A stretch of DNA of 64,000 nucleotides from an uncultured Marinobacter sp. Lineage in GTDB: Bacteria > Pseudomonadota > Gammaproteobacteria > Pseudomonadales > Oleiphilaceae. The notes beneath the pieces are model-generated. The model did not search any database and was not told the origin of the DNA. It saw only the letters and a list, made by a program, of their open reading frames with translations. Below, one piece after another: positions 20,376-28,634 of this stretch. A program made the translations under genes and the position numbers. Within the stretch, counting starts at the first letter, position 1. Every line of letters starts with the position of its first letter. The DNA lies in assembly GCF_947488835.1 (NCBI RefSeq), contig NZ_CANLBK010000002.1, positions 496,001 to 560,000 of the forward strand, given 5' to 3'.

Positions 20376-20445
20376 AACCCCTGAATGAGTTGGGTTAGCA
20401 ATCGAAAAGGCCTAGAGCTAGCGATCAAGCAGTTCAAGGCTTGGT

Positions 20446-20501
20446 TTGTCATGCATCTGTAGGAATGCTGACACATGGGCTTCATGTGGTTCCGTTATGT
20501 T
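20446..20501 (+). promoter_or_regulatory. Candidate tandem Pho boxes with -10, driving the PHP-glycosyltransferase operon
   Basis: Four half-sites in exact 11-bp phase: TTGTCAT (20446), CTGTAGG (20457), CTGACAC (20468), GCTTCAT (20479), matching CTGT(C/A)A(T/C) at 6, 5, 6 and 4 of 7 positions. Exactly 10 bp after the last one is TATGTT (20496-20501), the spacing seen in E. coli PhoB promoters such as phoA. About 135 nt of leader then reach the start codon at 20639; no reading frame is called in it. Confidence 0.6.
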
Positions 20502-20638
20502 TAGGTTGCGGCTGCAAAGCGAAGCCTTCTGCTTCAGATCACCAATTTGCATTCCATTCTTACAGTGCCATACACCCGGGCGAGAGGAGTCAGTCAGGCA
20601 ACGGGGCGGGATCAACACTCAAGCGAGGTGGATTAAGT

Positions 20639-23347
20639 ATGTCAGTTCGATTGCATGGCAGCGGCGAGCCCGGTTTTCGTCGGGGTCTGAGAAACGAATT
20701 TGATAGCTTCATGGCGCATCAGGCACAGCGCTTCGATTCCGAGAATTGCCTGCGCATCGATTTTCACTGTCACGACCATAATAGCGACGTGCCCGATGAA
20801 CTCTGGGGCCGGATATTGCGGCTGCCGGAAACGTGGCTGAAAACCAAAAAACTGGTGAAGGTTCTGAAGCAGAACGGCTGCTCTGTGATTACGGTTACTA
20901 ATCACAATAATGCCCGAACGTGTTGGGAGCTTCAGGACCAAGGCGTTGATGTTTTGGTTGGGTGCGAATTTACCTGTTTCTTCCCGGAGTACGACTTATT
21001 CGTTCACGTGCTCGCCTATGGTTTTACCCGGGAACAGGAATCGGTTCTCAATGAGAAGCGCCAGAATATTTATGAGTTCCTTCGCTATGCAGCTCTTTAT
21101 GACATACCGGTGATTTTGCCGCACCCGCTTTATCTGTATAGCCGTAATGACCGGATTGATTTGTGCTTGTTCGAAAAGCTCGCTGTTATGTTCTGGCGCT
21201 TCGAGGTGCTGAATGGTCAGCGGGATTTGTGGCAGAGCGTTTTGACACTGAACTGGGCGCAGAGCCTGACACCGGATCGCATTCGCATGTATGCACGTAA
21301 GCACAACTTGAACCCAGCCGAGTTCGGTGTAGACCCTGATCTGCCGAAAGTGTTAACGGGCGGCTCCGACGATCACTCCGGTCTTTTTACCGGGCTTTGC
21401 GGCTCGCAGCTTTACGTGCCAGATCTTCAAAAACGCCTTAAAACCGAAGCAGCCTCAGATCTTGCCTTGGAAGCACTGCGCAATGGTCAGGTTGCGCCGT
21501 TTGGAACGGTCGGCGAGAACCAGAAACTCAACATTGCTCTGCTGGACTATTTTTCCCAAGTAGCGACTAAGCTCAAGGATCCTGGGTTGTTACGCATCCT
21601 GCTTCATCGGGGGTCAACGTGGGACAAGGCGGGCTGTTTTATCTCTGCCAACCTGTTTCTGGAAATGCAAAAGCACAAGAAAACCATGAAATTCTTCTCA
21701 TTTATTCACGACGCGCTCCAGGGCAAAAAGCCCGCGCGCTTTTTGAGGTGGCAGGCGGCGAAAGATTATAAATTCTGCGTAGCCCAACTGGAGAAGATTG
21801 CCGATGCCAAGCGCAACCGACCTGAAGAGTTCGTTGATACCGTAAATGACAGCATCGGCGAGCTGTTCAACCATCTGAACAGGCTCATCGCAACGCGGAT
21901 TCACAAAGCGCTGAATAAGCATCAGGGGCTCAGTTTAAAGGAAATCTCCACTGAAGAGCTCACCCGCCAACTTGAGATTCCGAGTCAACTAACATCCTTG
22001 TTTCTAGGTGATGGTAAACGCCAGGACAATATGAGTAACGTTAACCTGGCCGAGGCGTTGGATAGCCTGTCTTTCCCAATGCTGGTCAGCATCGTATTGG
22101 CAGGGTCGACTTTGGTCTCCACCCGTGTGCTTTATCAGAACCGTGACCTCCTGAACCGGTTTGCCCGGGAACTTGGTAGAAATGAGCATTCCCGGCGAGC
22201 ACTGCATCTCACTGATACTCTGTTCGACAAGAACGGAGTATCGACTTCGCTGAGCGGTAAACTGCAGGAAATCAAGCGCACGAACCTCCCGATCGATTAT
22301 CTGATCTGCCACCCGCTAGCAGTGCCTGAGCCGCATCTGCATGTCGTGCAGCCTATTGCTGATATTGACCTGCGCCCCTTTGGTGAGCAAACCCTGCAGG
22401 TTCCGGATGTAATGGAAATTGCTCGAATTTTCTATGAAGGGGGCTACGATCGTATTGTCTGTTCTACTGAAGGGCCGATGGCACTTGTTGGCCTGTTCCT
22501 GCAACAGATGTTCAATGTGCCCAGCTACTTTTTCATGCACACGGACTGGGTCGACTTCATTGCTCACACCACCAGCCTGAACCAATACGAACGAGACCGG
22601 ATTCGTCGCCTGATGCGTGCGCTTTATAGCCGGTTTGACGGCATCTTTGTGCTTAATCGTGAACACAAGGAATGGCTGACCGGCTATGAAATGCAGATGC
22701 CGGCAGAAAAAGTGTTCCTCACCGCCCATCACACTTCCCCGCGAGACCTTACAGTTCAACCAGTGCACAAGTCGGACTTGATTCCCGGCGCGAACGATAA
22801 AACGCCTGTGCTGCTTATTGCGTGTCGGCTGAGTCGTGAGAAAGGCATCTTTGATCTGCCGGAGATTGTATCGGAAGCGCGCTTACTGGTGCCGCATCTC
22901 AAAATCGTGATTGCCGGGTCCGGTCCTGCCAGCGCAGAGCTGCAAAGAGCAATGCCTGATGCGATCTTTATGGGCTGGCAAACCCGAGAGCAACTGGCGT
23001 CGCTGTATCTGGGATTGGATCTGTTTGTATTTCCCTCACGCTTCGATACGTTCGGCAATGTTGTGCTTGAGGCTTTGGCCCATGGTATGCCAGCAGTGGC
23101 CTATAGCTGCAAAGGGCCAAAAGACGTCATTGAGCACGAACAGAGTGGATACCTGGTTGAAGATATCGACGGCATGGTTGCGGCGATCGCGGATTTCTTC
23201 AACGAGCCGGAAGTTCGGGCTGGTATGGCTGAAAATGCCCGCAAACGAGCAGGCCGATTCCAGGCGGAGCCTATCATGAGGCAGTTTCTTTCGGATCTGG
23301 GGCTTGAATATCCAGAACGGGCATACGCTCAAGCCTCGGTGGCCTAG
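20639..23347 (+). CDS. PHP-domain / GT4 glycosyltransferase fusion protein
   Basis: A 902-residue cytoplasmic protein with two recognisable ends. The N-terminal third resembles PHP phosphoesterases: IDFHCHDHNSD gives the HxHxD-like metal site, VTNHNN and GGSDDHSG supply later ligands. The C-terminal third is a GT-B family 4 glycosyltransferase: LLIACRLSREKGIFDLPEI, the nucleotide-sugar segment FVFPSRFDTFGNVVLEALA with its Glu, and a Rossmann region before them (CSTEGPMALVGLFL). The middle ~300 residues are unassigned. Start ATG 20639 has GAGGTG upstream; longer in-frame starts run through the Pho-box region. It heads a probable five-gene set ending with ornithine lipid genes. Acceptor and sugar are unknown. 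Confidence 0.8.
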   Translation: MSVRLHGSGEPGFRRGLRNEFDSFMAHQAQRFDSENCLRIDFHCHDHNSDVPDELWGRILRLPETWLKTKKLVKVLKQNGCSVITVTNHNNARTCWELQDQGVDVLVGCEFTCFFPEYDLFVHVLAYGFTREQESVLNEKRQNIYEFLRYAALYDIPVILPHPLYLYSRNDRIDLCLFEKLAVMFWRFEVLNGQRDLWQSVLTLNWAQSLTPDRIRMYARKHNLNPAEFGVDPDLPKVLTGGSDDHSGLFTGLCGSQLYVPDLQKRLKTEAASDLALEALRNGQVAPFGTVGENQKLNIALLDYFSQVATKLKDPGLLRILLHRGSTWDKAGCFISANLFLEMQKHKKTMKFFSFIHDALQGKKPARFLRWQAAKDYKFCVAQLEKIADAKRNRPEEFVDTVNDSIGELFNHLNRLIATRIHKALNKHQGLSLKEISTEELTRQLEIPSQLTSLFLGDGKRQDNMSNVNLAEALDSLSFPMLVSIVLAGSTLVSTRVLYQNRDLLNRFARELGRNEHSRRALHLTDTLFDKNGVSTSLSGKLQEIKRTNLPIDYLICHPLAVPEPHLHVVQPIADIDLRPFGEQTLQVPDVMEIARIFYEGGYDRIVCSTEGPMALVGLFLQQMFNVPSYFFMHTDWVDFIAHTTSLNQYERDRIRRLMRALYSRFDGIFVLNREHKEWLTGYEMQMPAEKVFLTAHHTSPRDLTVQPVHKSDLIPGANDKTPVLLIACRLSREKGIFDLPEIVSEARLLVPHLKIVIAGSGPASAELQRAMPDAIFMGWQTREQLASLYLGLDLFVFPSRFDTFGNVVLEALAHGMPAVAYSCKGPKDVIEHEQSGYLVEDIDGMVAAIADFFNEPEVRAGMAENARKRAGRFQAEPIMRQFLSDLGLEYPERAYAQASVA

Positions 23348-23360
23348 ATAAGGTGAAGCC

Positions 23361-24467
23361 ATGACTGAACTTTGCGACCTCACCCACGTCAAGGTGGTGC
23401 CGGAACAACAGAGCCAGCGTGATGGACAGCAGCGGCAGCAGTTGCGCCGACGATTACCTGAACTTATTGAGTTGGAGCGTATCCTCGCTGAATCACCGGA
23501 GCAGTTTTCAGTTCGGGTGAGTGCGAGCATTCCGGTGGACTCGTTTGAGCTGCCAATTTACCGTGTCGATATCGGCGATGCGCCAGCGGACCGTCCTGCA
23601 TTGCTGTTACTGGGTGGCGTGCACGGGTTGGAACGCATTGGCACCCAGGTGGTTATGGCCTGGCTGGAAAACCTGGCCAACAGGCTACGCTGGGATGAGC
23701 ATCTGGCTGAACTTCTGCAGCAGGTACGGTTGGTGGTTGTGCCCATGCTCAATCCCGGCGGTATGTATCTGAGCCGGCGCAGCAATCCTGCCGGTGTGGA
23801 TCTTATGCGTAATGCGCCCATTTCGGCCCAGAGCCCGAGTACCTTTTTGGTGGGCGGGCAGCGACTATCACCGTTGCTGCCATGGTACAGAGGCAAGCTC
23901 GACCAGGGGATGGAGCCTGAGAACCTGGCTTTGCAGAGTATTATCGAAGAGGTGTTGCCCGGCCGGCCATTCAGCGTGTCGCTCGATTGCCACTCAGGCT
24001 TCGGCTGGCGTGACCAGATCTGGTTTCCCTACGCCTACCGGCGCCGTCCAATGCGTAACATCTCGTCTGTTATGGCGCTGAAGCTGCTTTGGGAACAGGC
24101 CTACCCCCATCACGACTATCAGTTCGAGCCGCAATCGGAGCATTACGTTACCCATGGTGATTTGTGGGACTACTTTTATAAACGCCATAATCGTGAGGCT
24201 AGCGCCCCTTGGCTTCCGCTGACGCTTGAGATGGGCTCGTGGCGCTGGTTGCGTAAGCGTCCCCGCCAGTTGTTCAGTCGGGAAGGGCTATTCAATCCTC
24301 TGGTGACTCATCGTCATCACCGGGTTCTTCGTAGCCATATGCTTTTGTTTGATTTCCTGCTCAATGCTAGTGCGAGTTACGACAACTGGCTGCCCACCCC
24401 GTCTGAAGGCGAGTGGCTGCGCGCCGCTGCCAGAGCACACTGGTACAGTAAGGGCGAGAACCTGTAA
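23361..24467 (+). CDS. M14-like zinc carboxypeptidase/deacylase family protein
   Basis: A 368-residue protein with the metallocarboxypeptidase layout: LLLGGVHGLERIGTQ holds HxxE zinc ligands (about residue 90), VSLDCHSGFGW the third His (about 212), and LPLTLEMGSW a late Glu placed like the catalytic general base. The segment VPMLNPGGM fits the M14 substrate cleft. No signal peptide is seen, so it is probably cytoplasmic. It begins 13 nt after the fusion gene and its TAA overlaps the next ATG. Many such proteins act on amidated small molecules rather than peptides; the substrate here cannot be told. Confidence 0.75.
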   Translation: MTELCDLTHVKVVPEQQSQRDGQQRQQLRRRLPELIELERILAESPEQFSVRVSASIPVDSFELPIYRVDIGDAPADRPALLLLGGVHGLERIGTQVVMAWLENLANRLRWDEHLAELLQQVRLVVVPMLNPGGMYLSRRSNPAGVDLMRNAPISAQSPSTFLVGGQRLSPLLPWYRGKLDQGMEPENLALQSIIEEVLPGRPFSVSLDCHSGFGWRDQIWFPYAYRRRPMRNISSVMALKLLWEQAYPHHDYQFEPQSEHYVTHGDLWDYFYKRHNREASAPWLPLTLEMGSWRWLRKRPRQLFSREGLFNPLVTHRHHRVLRSHMLLFDFLLNASASYDNWLPTPSEGEWLRAAARAHWYSKGENL

Positions 24468-25201
24468 TGGATTGGTTGTTAATTCGAGGGTTGGCAAGGG
24501 AAAGTGGTCACTGGGGCGACTGGCCTGACCAGCTTCGACGGGCACGCCCGGAGGATAGATTCCATACAGTTGACCTACCTGGCACCGGGCTAGCTCGGGA
24601 TTTTCGCTCGCCCACCTCCATTGCGGAGGCTCGCCAGTTCGCTGATCGGGCGACTCGCCGGCTGCCACGTCCGCTAGGGCTGATTGGACTGTCTCTCGGA
24701 GGTATGGTGGCACTGGATTGGGCGCTCAATCGGCCTGAAGATTGCGCGAGTCTGGTGCTGATTTCCTCCAGCTCCAGACTTTGCTCTCCTTGGCGGCGAA
24801 TGCGCCCCGCTCAATGGGTGCCTGTTATGCGTATGCTGACACAAGCCGACAGTGATGCGCGGGAACGCGCCATTCTGGCCCTTACGAGTAATCGCCCCAT
24901 TCGTGGTGAGGTTGCACAGCAATGGCAGGCGATTCAGCGTGAGCGCCCGTTGCGGAGGGGCGACGTAATTCGCCAACTCTATGCAGCCTCCCGTTATAAA
25001 CCACCACAAAAGCTTCCAGGCATGCCAACCCTTGTGTTGGCCAGCTATCGCGATCGCCTGACAGATTGGCGTTGCAGTCGTGATCTGGCTAAGTCGCTTG
25101 GGTGCCCCTTGGAGCTGCACTCTAGTGCTGGGCATGACCTGCCACTGGATGACTCCTCGTGGCTGATCGAGCAATTGAATACTTACTTTCCAGTCGATTA
25201 A
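24467..25201 (+). CDS. Alpha/beta hydrolase
   Basis: A 244-residue alpha/beta-fold hydrolase. The nucleophile elbow is GLSLGGMVALDWA (Ser near residue 78) and a late His lies in SSAGHDLPLDDSSW, completing a Ser-Asp-His triad. The oxyanion region is LLIRGLARESGHWGDW at the very start. It looks most like small esterases or BioH/MenH-like enzymes. Translation is coupled to the carboxypeptidase through TAATG. No signal peptide. Confidence 0.8.
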   Translation: MDWLLIRGLARESGHWGDWPDQLRRARPEDRFHTVDLPGTGLARDFRSPTSIAEARQFADRATRRLPRPLGLIGLSLGGMVALDWALNRPEDCASLVLISSSSRLCSPWRRMRPAQWVPVMRMLTQADSDARERAILALTSNRPIRGEVAQQWQAIQRERPLRRGDVIRQLYAASRYKPPQKLPGMPTLVLASYRDRLTDWRCSRDLAKSLGCPLELHSSAGHDLPLDDSSWLIEQLNTYFPVD

Positions 25202-25345
25202 TCCGTTCAGGCGGGCACTGACTGAACTGTCATCGCTTCATCGTAAATTCTTCATCTGGTTGTAAAACTCAGGCTTCAATCTCGGTGTATATCGGCCTGC
25301 TGTAGGTCAGCGGTCTGCGAATCCGCCAGAGGAAGGGGTTAGAGA

Positions 25346-26104
25346 ATGCAAGATCAGTCCAGAGTATCCAGTAGCAGCCGAAAGCTTACCTCCGGTATAG
25401 CAACGGAGCCGGCCCAGATTGTTGCGGCCCAGCAGCTAAGGTATGAGGTATTCACCAGCGAATATGACGCAGATATAGAGACGGATACCGGCATTGACGA
25501 GGACCGCTTTGACCCTTGGTGCGAACATTTCGTGGTAATGAACCAAAAGGGCGAGGTGGTGGCAACCTCGCGGCTTCTGCACGGTGAGGTAGCCGCAAAA
25601 ATTGGTGGTTTCTATTCGGAAGATGAATTCGATCTCGATCGCCTGAAACAGAATTCCGGCGTGTTTGCGGAGCTTGGCCGAACCTGTATTCGCAGTGATT
25701 TCCGCTCGGGGGCGGCGTTAAGTATGCTGTGGTCAGAGGTGGCACAGTATCTGGTTCAGCAAGGCATCGACTACCTGCTGGGCTGCGCCAGCATCAGTAT
25801 GCTCGACGGCGGTCACAAGGCCTGGCGAATCACCCAGCAAGTTCAACAGGAATACCTTGCCGCAGAGGAATTTCGAGTCACGCCTAAGCGCACCTTGCCC
25901 CACCTTGCCAACCAGTACACACAAACAGACAAAGTTGTTATTCCACCGCTGATCCGCAGTTATATGCGCTTGGGTGCCGAGGTGTGTGGTGATCCGTGCT
26001 GGGACCCTGCTTTCCGCTGTGCAGATCTGCTGGTGCTGTTGAGGGTGGATAACCTGGCCGCACGTTATGCGCGGCGCTACAACCTGGAGGCCAGGATCGC
26101 TTGA
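25346..26104 (+). CDS. olsB: L-ornithine N-alpha-acyltransferase (OlsB family)
   Basis: Makes lyso-ornithine lipid by transferring a 3-hydroxyacyl chain from ACP to ornithine. The GNAT-like fold shows QQLRYEVFTSEY near residue 32, CEHFVV, and the family signature FAELGRTCIRSDFR around residue 108, followed by GCASISM. 252 residues, normal for OlsB and hemolysin-like acyltransferases. The gene is 144 nt after the hydrolase and overlaps plsC (OlsA role) by four bases, the classic olsB-olsA arrangement. Ornithine lipids are phosphorus-free and are commonly induced by phosphate limitation. Confidence 0.85.
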   Translation: MQDQSRVSSSSRKLTSGIATEPAQIVAAQQLRYEVFTSEYDADIETDTGIDEDRFDPWCEHFVVMNQKGEVVATSRLLHGEVAAKIGGFYSEDEFDLDRLKQNSGVFAELGRTCIRSDFRSGAALSMLWSEVAQYLVQQGIDYLLGCASISMLDGGHKAWRITQQVQQEYLAAEEFRVTPKRTLPHLANQYTQTDKVVIPPLIRSYMRLGAEVCGDPCWDPAFRCADLLVLLRVDNLAARYARRYNLEARIA

Positions 26105-26937
26105 GCAAACTGGGGCGGATTGTCGAGAGTATTCGGTTCTTCACCCGCCTCAGTGCGTTTTTAGTCTTTTTGTTGCTCAGTATGGCAACCCTTGTATCGG
26201 TTCGAATCTTTGAATTTTGTAGCAGGCAACGAATCGATCGAGCCATGCTGGTGAAGGGTTACTCGGTTGTTCTGTGCCGCCTGCTGGGCATACGCATCCA
26301 GACTCATGGCTTGGCGATGGAGGGCTCGGCATTGCGTGTGTGCAATCATGTTTCTTGGACCGATATCCCCATTCTGGCCGCGGGCCTTCCTTTACGATTT
26401 CTAGCCAAGCGCGAGGTGGCTTCCTGGCCTCTCATTGGCTGGATTGCACGTGAAGTCGGTACGATTTTTGTGCAGAGGGGGGCGGGGGATTCCGCGAAGG
26501 TGCGACAGGCACTGTCTGCCACTCTGGAAGGCGGTGGTTCAGTCATGGTGTTTCCAGAAGGAACCACGACTACCGGTGAGAGCGTCAAGCGGTTTCACCC
26601 GAACATGCTTGGGGCGGCAATCGAAGCTAAGTGTCCGGTGCAGGCGATAACGATTGCTTACCACCGAGATGGGCAGCCCGACTGGTTGGTGCCATTTACG
26701 GGTGATGATGATTTTGTTGCGCACTTGTGCCGCCTGTTGAAAAAGCCTGCGGTGCGAGTGGATGTTTTGCTCCACCCACCTCTGGCAGTTTCCGCCAGTG
26801 AAAGTCCCGCCGCCTTAGCCCAATTGCTTCACCAGCAAGTCAGTGAAGGGCTAGTGATAGTGCGCGAAAAAAAGGGCGCATCCGATTGCCAAAGTTCACT
26901 TCATGGCAGTAACGAAAGTGGTACCGAACTCGGTTAG
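26101..26937 (+). CDS. Lysophospholipid/lyso-ornithine lipid acyltransferase (PlsC family; OlsA role likely)
   Basis: Membrane acyltransferase with the catalytic NHVSWTD motif (NHx4D-like, about residue 80), the FPEGTTT substrate motif (about 150) and a hydrophobic helix at residues 18-38. Length 278. The start is TTG 26101 inside TTGA of the olsB stop; the next ATG would cut into the membrane helix. Placed after olsB it probably adds the second, ester-linked fatty acid to lyso-ornithine lipid, but a role on lysophosphatidate cannot be excluded. Confidence 0.8.
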   Translation: MSKLGRIVESIRFFTRLSAFLVFLLLSMATLVSVRIFEFCSRQRIDRAMLVKGYSVVLCRLLGIRIQTHGLAMEGSALRVCNHVSWTDIPILAAGLPLRFLAKREVASWPLIGWIAREVGTIFVQRGAGDSAKVRQALSATLEGGGSVMVFPEGTTTTGESVKRFHPNMLGAAIEAKCPVQAITIAYHRDGQPDWLVPFTGDDDFVAHLCRLLKKPAVRVDVLLHPPLAVSASESPAALAQLLHQQVSEGLVIVREKKGASDCQSSLHGSNESGTELG

Positions 26938-27014
26938 GTTAAGGTGTTTTGTAGCAAAACTGTCATCATTGCGGTCTAGGCTCGTCATGAACATTTTGAG
27001 AGGCAGTTCACGTT

Positions 27015-28628
27015 ATGAGTCTTACCGTCCGTCAGCGATTGCTGGTGTTTTCCGGATTTTGTTTGATTGCGCTTTCTGGTCTGGCATGGCTTTCGGTGTC
27101 AGTGGTGGGAGAAGCCCAGGAGGCAACAGATAGCCTCGTACGGGAGCAAATGTCGGATGTTTGGCTGCTGACGGATCTTGATCGTAGCCATCGTCAATTC
27201 AAAGACCTGGCATACAAGATAAAAGCTCAGCTTTTGTTGTGGAATGAGATCAACGAACAGTTTGAGGAAGCTTCCGCCGCAATAAAAACGCAATGGCAGT
27301 CCGCGCTTGAGAACCCCCGCTTGCAGAACTGGGCAAAGGAGAACATGGGGGCACATCAGGTGGTTTTGGATCTTCTTGTAGCGCTGAAAGAACCCATTGA
27401 TCAAGCGAGCTACTATTCCGCCGGGAAAGTTGTCGATTTTCAGTTGCATCAGGCGCTTGATCCCATGCTTGCAGAAATTGATGCCCAACGCTCGGTGGGC
27501 CGTCAGCAGGCTCATGCAGGGTCAGTATCCCTGATCGCATTCCTCGAACAGAAACAATACTTGTTGCTCGCAGGCTCGCTCTTCGTATTGCTGGGTGCCT
27601 TGCTTCTGACCTATTGGCTCCGCCGGACTGTGACTACCAGGCTTCAGTTGATCGCTGAACGCCTCAGGATTATGGAGGCGACATCGGATCTTTCCACACC
27701 ACTGCCGATTTCAGGACGCGATGAAGTAACGGCCGTTGCATTGGCAATCAATGGATTGATTGCCAAGTTCACTGTGTTTGTAAAAGAGGTCACCGACGCC
27801 GCTACTGCCTTGCAGCAGCGTTCTGCCAATCTGGATGCACAGGCTGACGCAGTTCAGGCTTCATCACAGCAAAACAACCGGCAGATCCATGATGTAGTTT
27901 CATCGATGGGTGCCATTACTGAAAGCGCCAGCCAGATTGAAGGGTCTGCACAGTTTTCCCGCGCGCAGGTTACTGGTGCCGTCAAAGGCAATGATGATGT
28001 TCAGATTAAGTTGCGTGAGAGTGAGCAGGCCGCTGAACATGCGGTCGAGGTAATCAATCGTGTGGCGGAAGCAATTGAGGCGCTTCGAGGATCCAGCGAA
28101 AAAATCGAACAGGTCATCAGCGTGATTGCTGACATTGCCGAACAGACGAACTTGCTGGCTTTGAACGCAGCCATCGAAGCGGCTCGCGCTGGCGAGCAGG
28201 GGAGGGGCTTCGCTGTTGTTGCAGACGAAGTGCGAAACCTGTCTTGCCGAACAGGCGAATCTACCAGCCAGGTGCGTCAGTGGGTTGGTGAGTTGGTTGC
28301 TCAGGTTGATGGCGCTCATGGGCTACTTGGTGATACCCGGGAGGCGGGCAATTCCAATCGGGAAACGCTGGCATCGCTTAAAACTCATCTTGTGGCGCTC
28401 AACAAAACCTTTGACGACCTGAATCATTTTTCAAATGAGGTCGACGAAGCGATTGATGTTCAGCGTGATGAGATTGGCCGTGTGGGGCGGCGTGCGACTG
28501 CGCTGGGAGAAAGCGCTGAGTCACTCGAGCAACATATTGGCAGCACAAAGACGGTTAGTGAGCAACTACGTGAACAGTCCGAATCACTAAGAGCCCTGAT
28601 TGCTCGTTTCCAGATCCACGGAGCCTAA
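27015..28628 (+). CDS. Methyl-accepting chemotaxis protein
   Basis: A 537-residue transmembrane chemoreceptor. TM1 is at about 8-31, a helical periplasmic sensor domain at 32-180 of the four-helix-bundle type, TM2 at 182-202, HAMP at 203-255, then the signalling coiled coil. The hairpin tip is EQTNLLALNAAIEAARAGEQ at residues 376-395, followed by GRGFAVVADEVRNLS. The common 'RNLA' is 'RNLSCRTGE' here. No CheR-binding pentapeptide ends the protein. Seven nt separate it from the EAL-GGDEF gene, so the two are probably cotranscribed. The ligand is unknown. Confidence 0.93.
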   Translation: MSLTVRQRLLVFSGFCLIALSGLAWLSVSVVGEAQEATDSLVREQMSDVWLLTDLDRSHRQFKDLAYKIKAQLLLWNEINEQFEEASAAIKTQWQSALENPRLQNWAKENMGAHQVVLDLLVALKEPIDQASYYSAGKVVDFQLHQALDPMLAEIDAQRSVGRQQAHAGSVSLIAFLEQKQYLLLAGSLFVLLGALLLTYWLRRTVTTRLQLIAERLRIMEATSDLSTPLPISGRDEVTAVALAINGLIAKFTVFVKEVTDAATALQQRSANLDAQADAVQASSQQNNRQIHDVVSSMGAITESASQIEGSAQFSRAQVTGAVKGNDDVQIKLRESEQAAEHAVEVINRVAEAIEALRGSSEKIEQVISVIADIAEQTNLLALNAAIEAARAGEQGRGFAVVADEVRNLSCRTGESTSQVRQWVGELVAQVDGAHGLLGDTREAGNSNRETLASLKTHLVALNKTFDDLNHFSNEVDEAIDVQRDEIGRVGRRATALGESAESLEQHIGSTKTVSEQLREQSESLRALIARFQIHGA

Positions 28629-28634
28629 GCCAGC

